Below, piece after piece: positions 13,045-13,501 of a stretch of DNA of 13,501 bases; position 1 is the stretch's first letter; the number at the start of each line of letters is the position of its first letter. A model generated the notes under the pieces. That model saw only the letters and a program-made list of their open reading frames with translations. It had not been told where the DNA came from and made no database searches. The DNA is from Desulfarculus sp. (lineage in GTDB: Bacteria; Desulfobacterota; Desulfarculia; Desulfarculales; Desulfarculaceae): the NCBI GenBank assembly GCA_020216805.1, contig JAIWNN010000142.1:1-13501 (forward strand), read 5' to 3'. The translations under genes and the position numbers were made by a program.

Positions 13045-13501
13045 AACCCACTCCCATCGACCTGAACGCCCTGCGTCTGACCGACCTGGACGTCAGGCAG
13101 TCCAAGGTCCAAAGCGCCATGCTGGGCAAACCCTGGCAGGCCGGCGGCGGCTTCCGCGACTTCGTCAACCGCCTTCCCCGGGTGCTGGCCGCCGAGGACC
13201 TGCGCGCGGTGGCCGACGCCATGGTCGCCGCCCGGCGGGCCGGCCGCCCGGTGATCCTGGCCATGGGCGCCCATGTGATCAAGGTCGGCCTCTCCCCCCT
13301 GCTCATCGACGCCATGGACCGCGGCATCATCACCGGCCTGGCCCTGAACGGGGCCGGCATGGTCCACGACGTGGAGATGGCCTTGGCCGGCCGCACCAGC
13401 GAGGACGTGGCCGAGGCCCTGGCCGACGGCAGCTTCGGCACCGCCCGCCAGACCGGCGAGTTCATCAACCGCGCCGTGGCCGCCGAGCCCGCCCTGGGCC
13501 T
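13041..13501 (+). CDS. Unrecognised conserved-looking protein, 5' part only
   Basis: The frame starts at an ATG overlapping the gmhA stop (ATGA) and is open to the window end, giving 153 residues. I cannot name the family. The segment VILAMGAHVIKVGLSPLLID (71-90) followed by DRGIITGLALNGAGMVHDVE (93-112) looks like a nucleotide-binding alternating strand-helix fold with glycine-rich turns and a conserved-looking HDVE. The GAH/NGAGxxHD pattern faintly recalls deoxyhypusine-synthase-like proteins, but this is only an impression. Tight coupling to gmhA suggests a function in heptose or envelope sugar metabolism, or a shared housekeeping operon. There is no signal peptide or membrane segment in the visible part. 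Confidence 0.8.
   Translation, partial: MKPTPIDLNALRLTDLDVRQSKVQSAMLGKPWQAGGGFRDFVNRLPRVLAAEDLRAVADAMVAARRAGRPVILAMGAHVIKVGLSPLLIDAMDRGIITGLALNGAGMVHDVEMALAGRTSEDVAEALADGSFGTARQTGEFINRAVAAEPALG

Noticed and set aside
1..13501. CRISPR array, insertion sequence, prophage or integration site
   Set aside because: No regularly spaced repeats, transposase/integrase motifs or flanking target duplications were seen, and the gene content is ordinary chromosomal.

Overview
The window is very GC-rich and densely packed, with short intergenic gaps and many 4-bp start/stop overlaps. It reads as ordinary chromosome of a Gram-negative, probably flagellated bacterium. The gene content (shikimate/trp cluster, Der, GmhA, NagZ, sigma-54 and sigma-28 type promoters) would fit the former Deltaproteobacteria (Desulfobacterota, perhaps a Desulfarculus-like lineage). 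That placement is inferred from style and content; there is no marker gene here. No tRNA, rRNA, CRISPR array, insertion sequence or prophage gene was seen.

Left part, all on the minus strand (bases 5070 down to 1): an aromatic amino-acid operon. A TTGACA-type promoter, with an inverted repeat just upstream of it, leads into a roughly 230-nt leader. The leader encodes a possible 37-residue peptide with three Trp codons, then a strong intrinsic terminator directly before trpE, which is the layout of a classical trp attenuator. It is followed by trpE and trpG (4-bp overlap), a 103-bp gap, a DAHP synthase with an N-terminal regulatory domain, aroA (GTG start, overlapping) and aroE (overlapping, cut by the window edge). 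The entry to the shikimate pathway and the committed step of tryptophan synthesis therefore sit in one co-directional block.

Centre, minus strand (8966 down to 5168): a promoter drives an unrecognised lipoprotein gene coupled by a 4-bp overlap to nagZ. The nagZ stop codon is embedded in a near-consensus sigma-28 (FliA) promoter that would drive a lone FliD-like/flagellin-hook-motif gene. Downstream is a compact, apparently undescribed transcription unit of about 300 nt: a sigma-54 (-24/-12) promoter, a strong Shine-Dalgarno, a 60-codon ORF of unknown function and a 14-bp-stem terminator.

Right part, plus strand (9047 to the end): a nucleotidyltransferase and a sugar/aminoglycoside-type kinase resembling the MurU/AmgK peptidoglycan-recycling pair, then der (EngA), all overlapping. 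A further promoter overlapping the der stop precedes gmhA (sedoheptulose-7-phosphate isomerase, for LPS heptose) and an overlapping unrecognised conserved-looking gene that runs off the window. NagZ, diverging from the MurU/AmgK-like pair, suggests a cell-wall sugar recycling neighbourhood next to LPS core-sugar synthesis.
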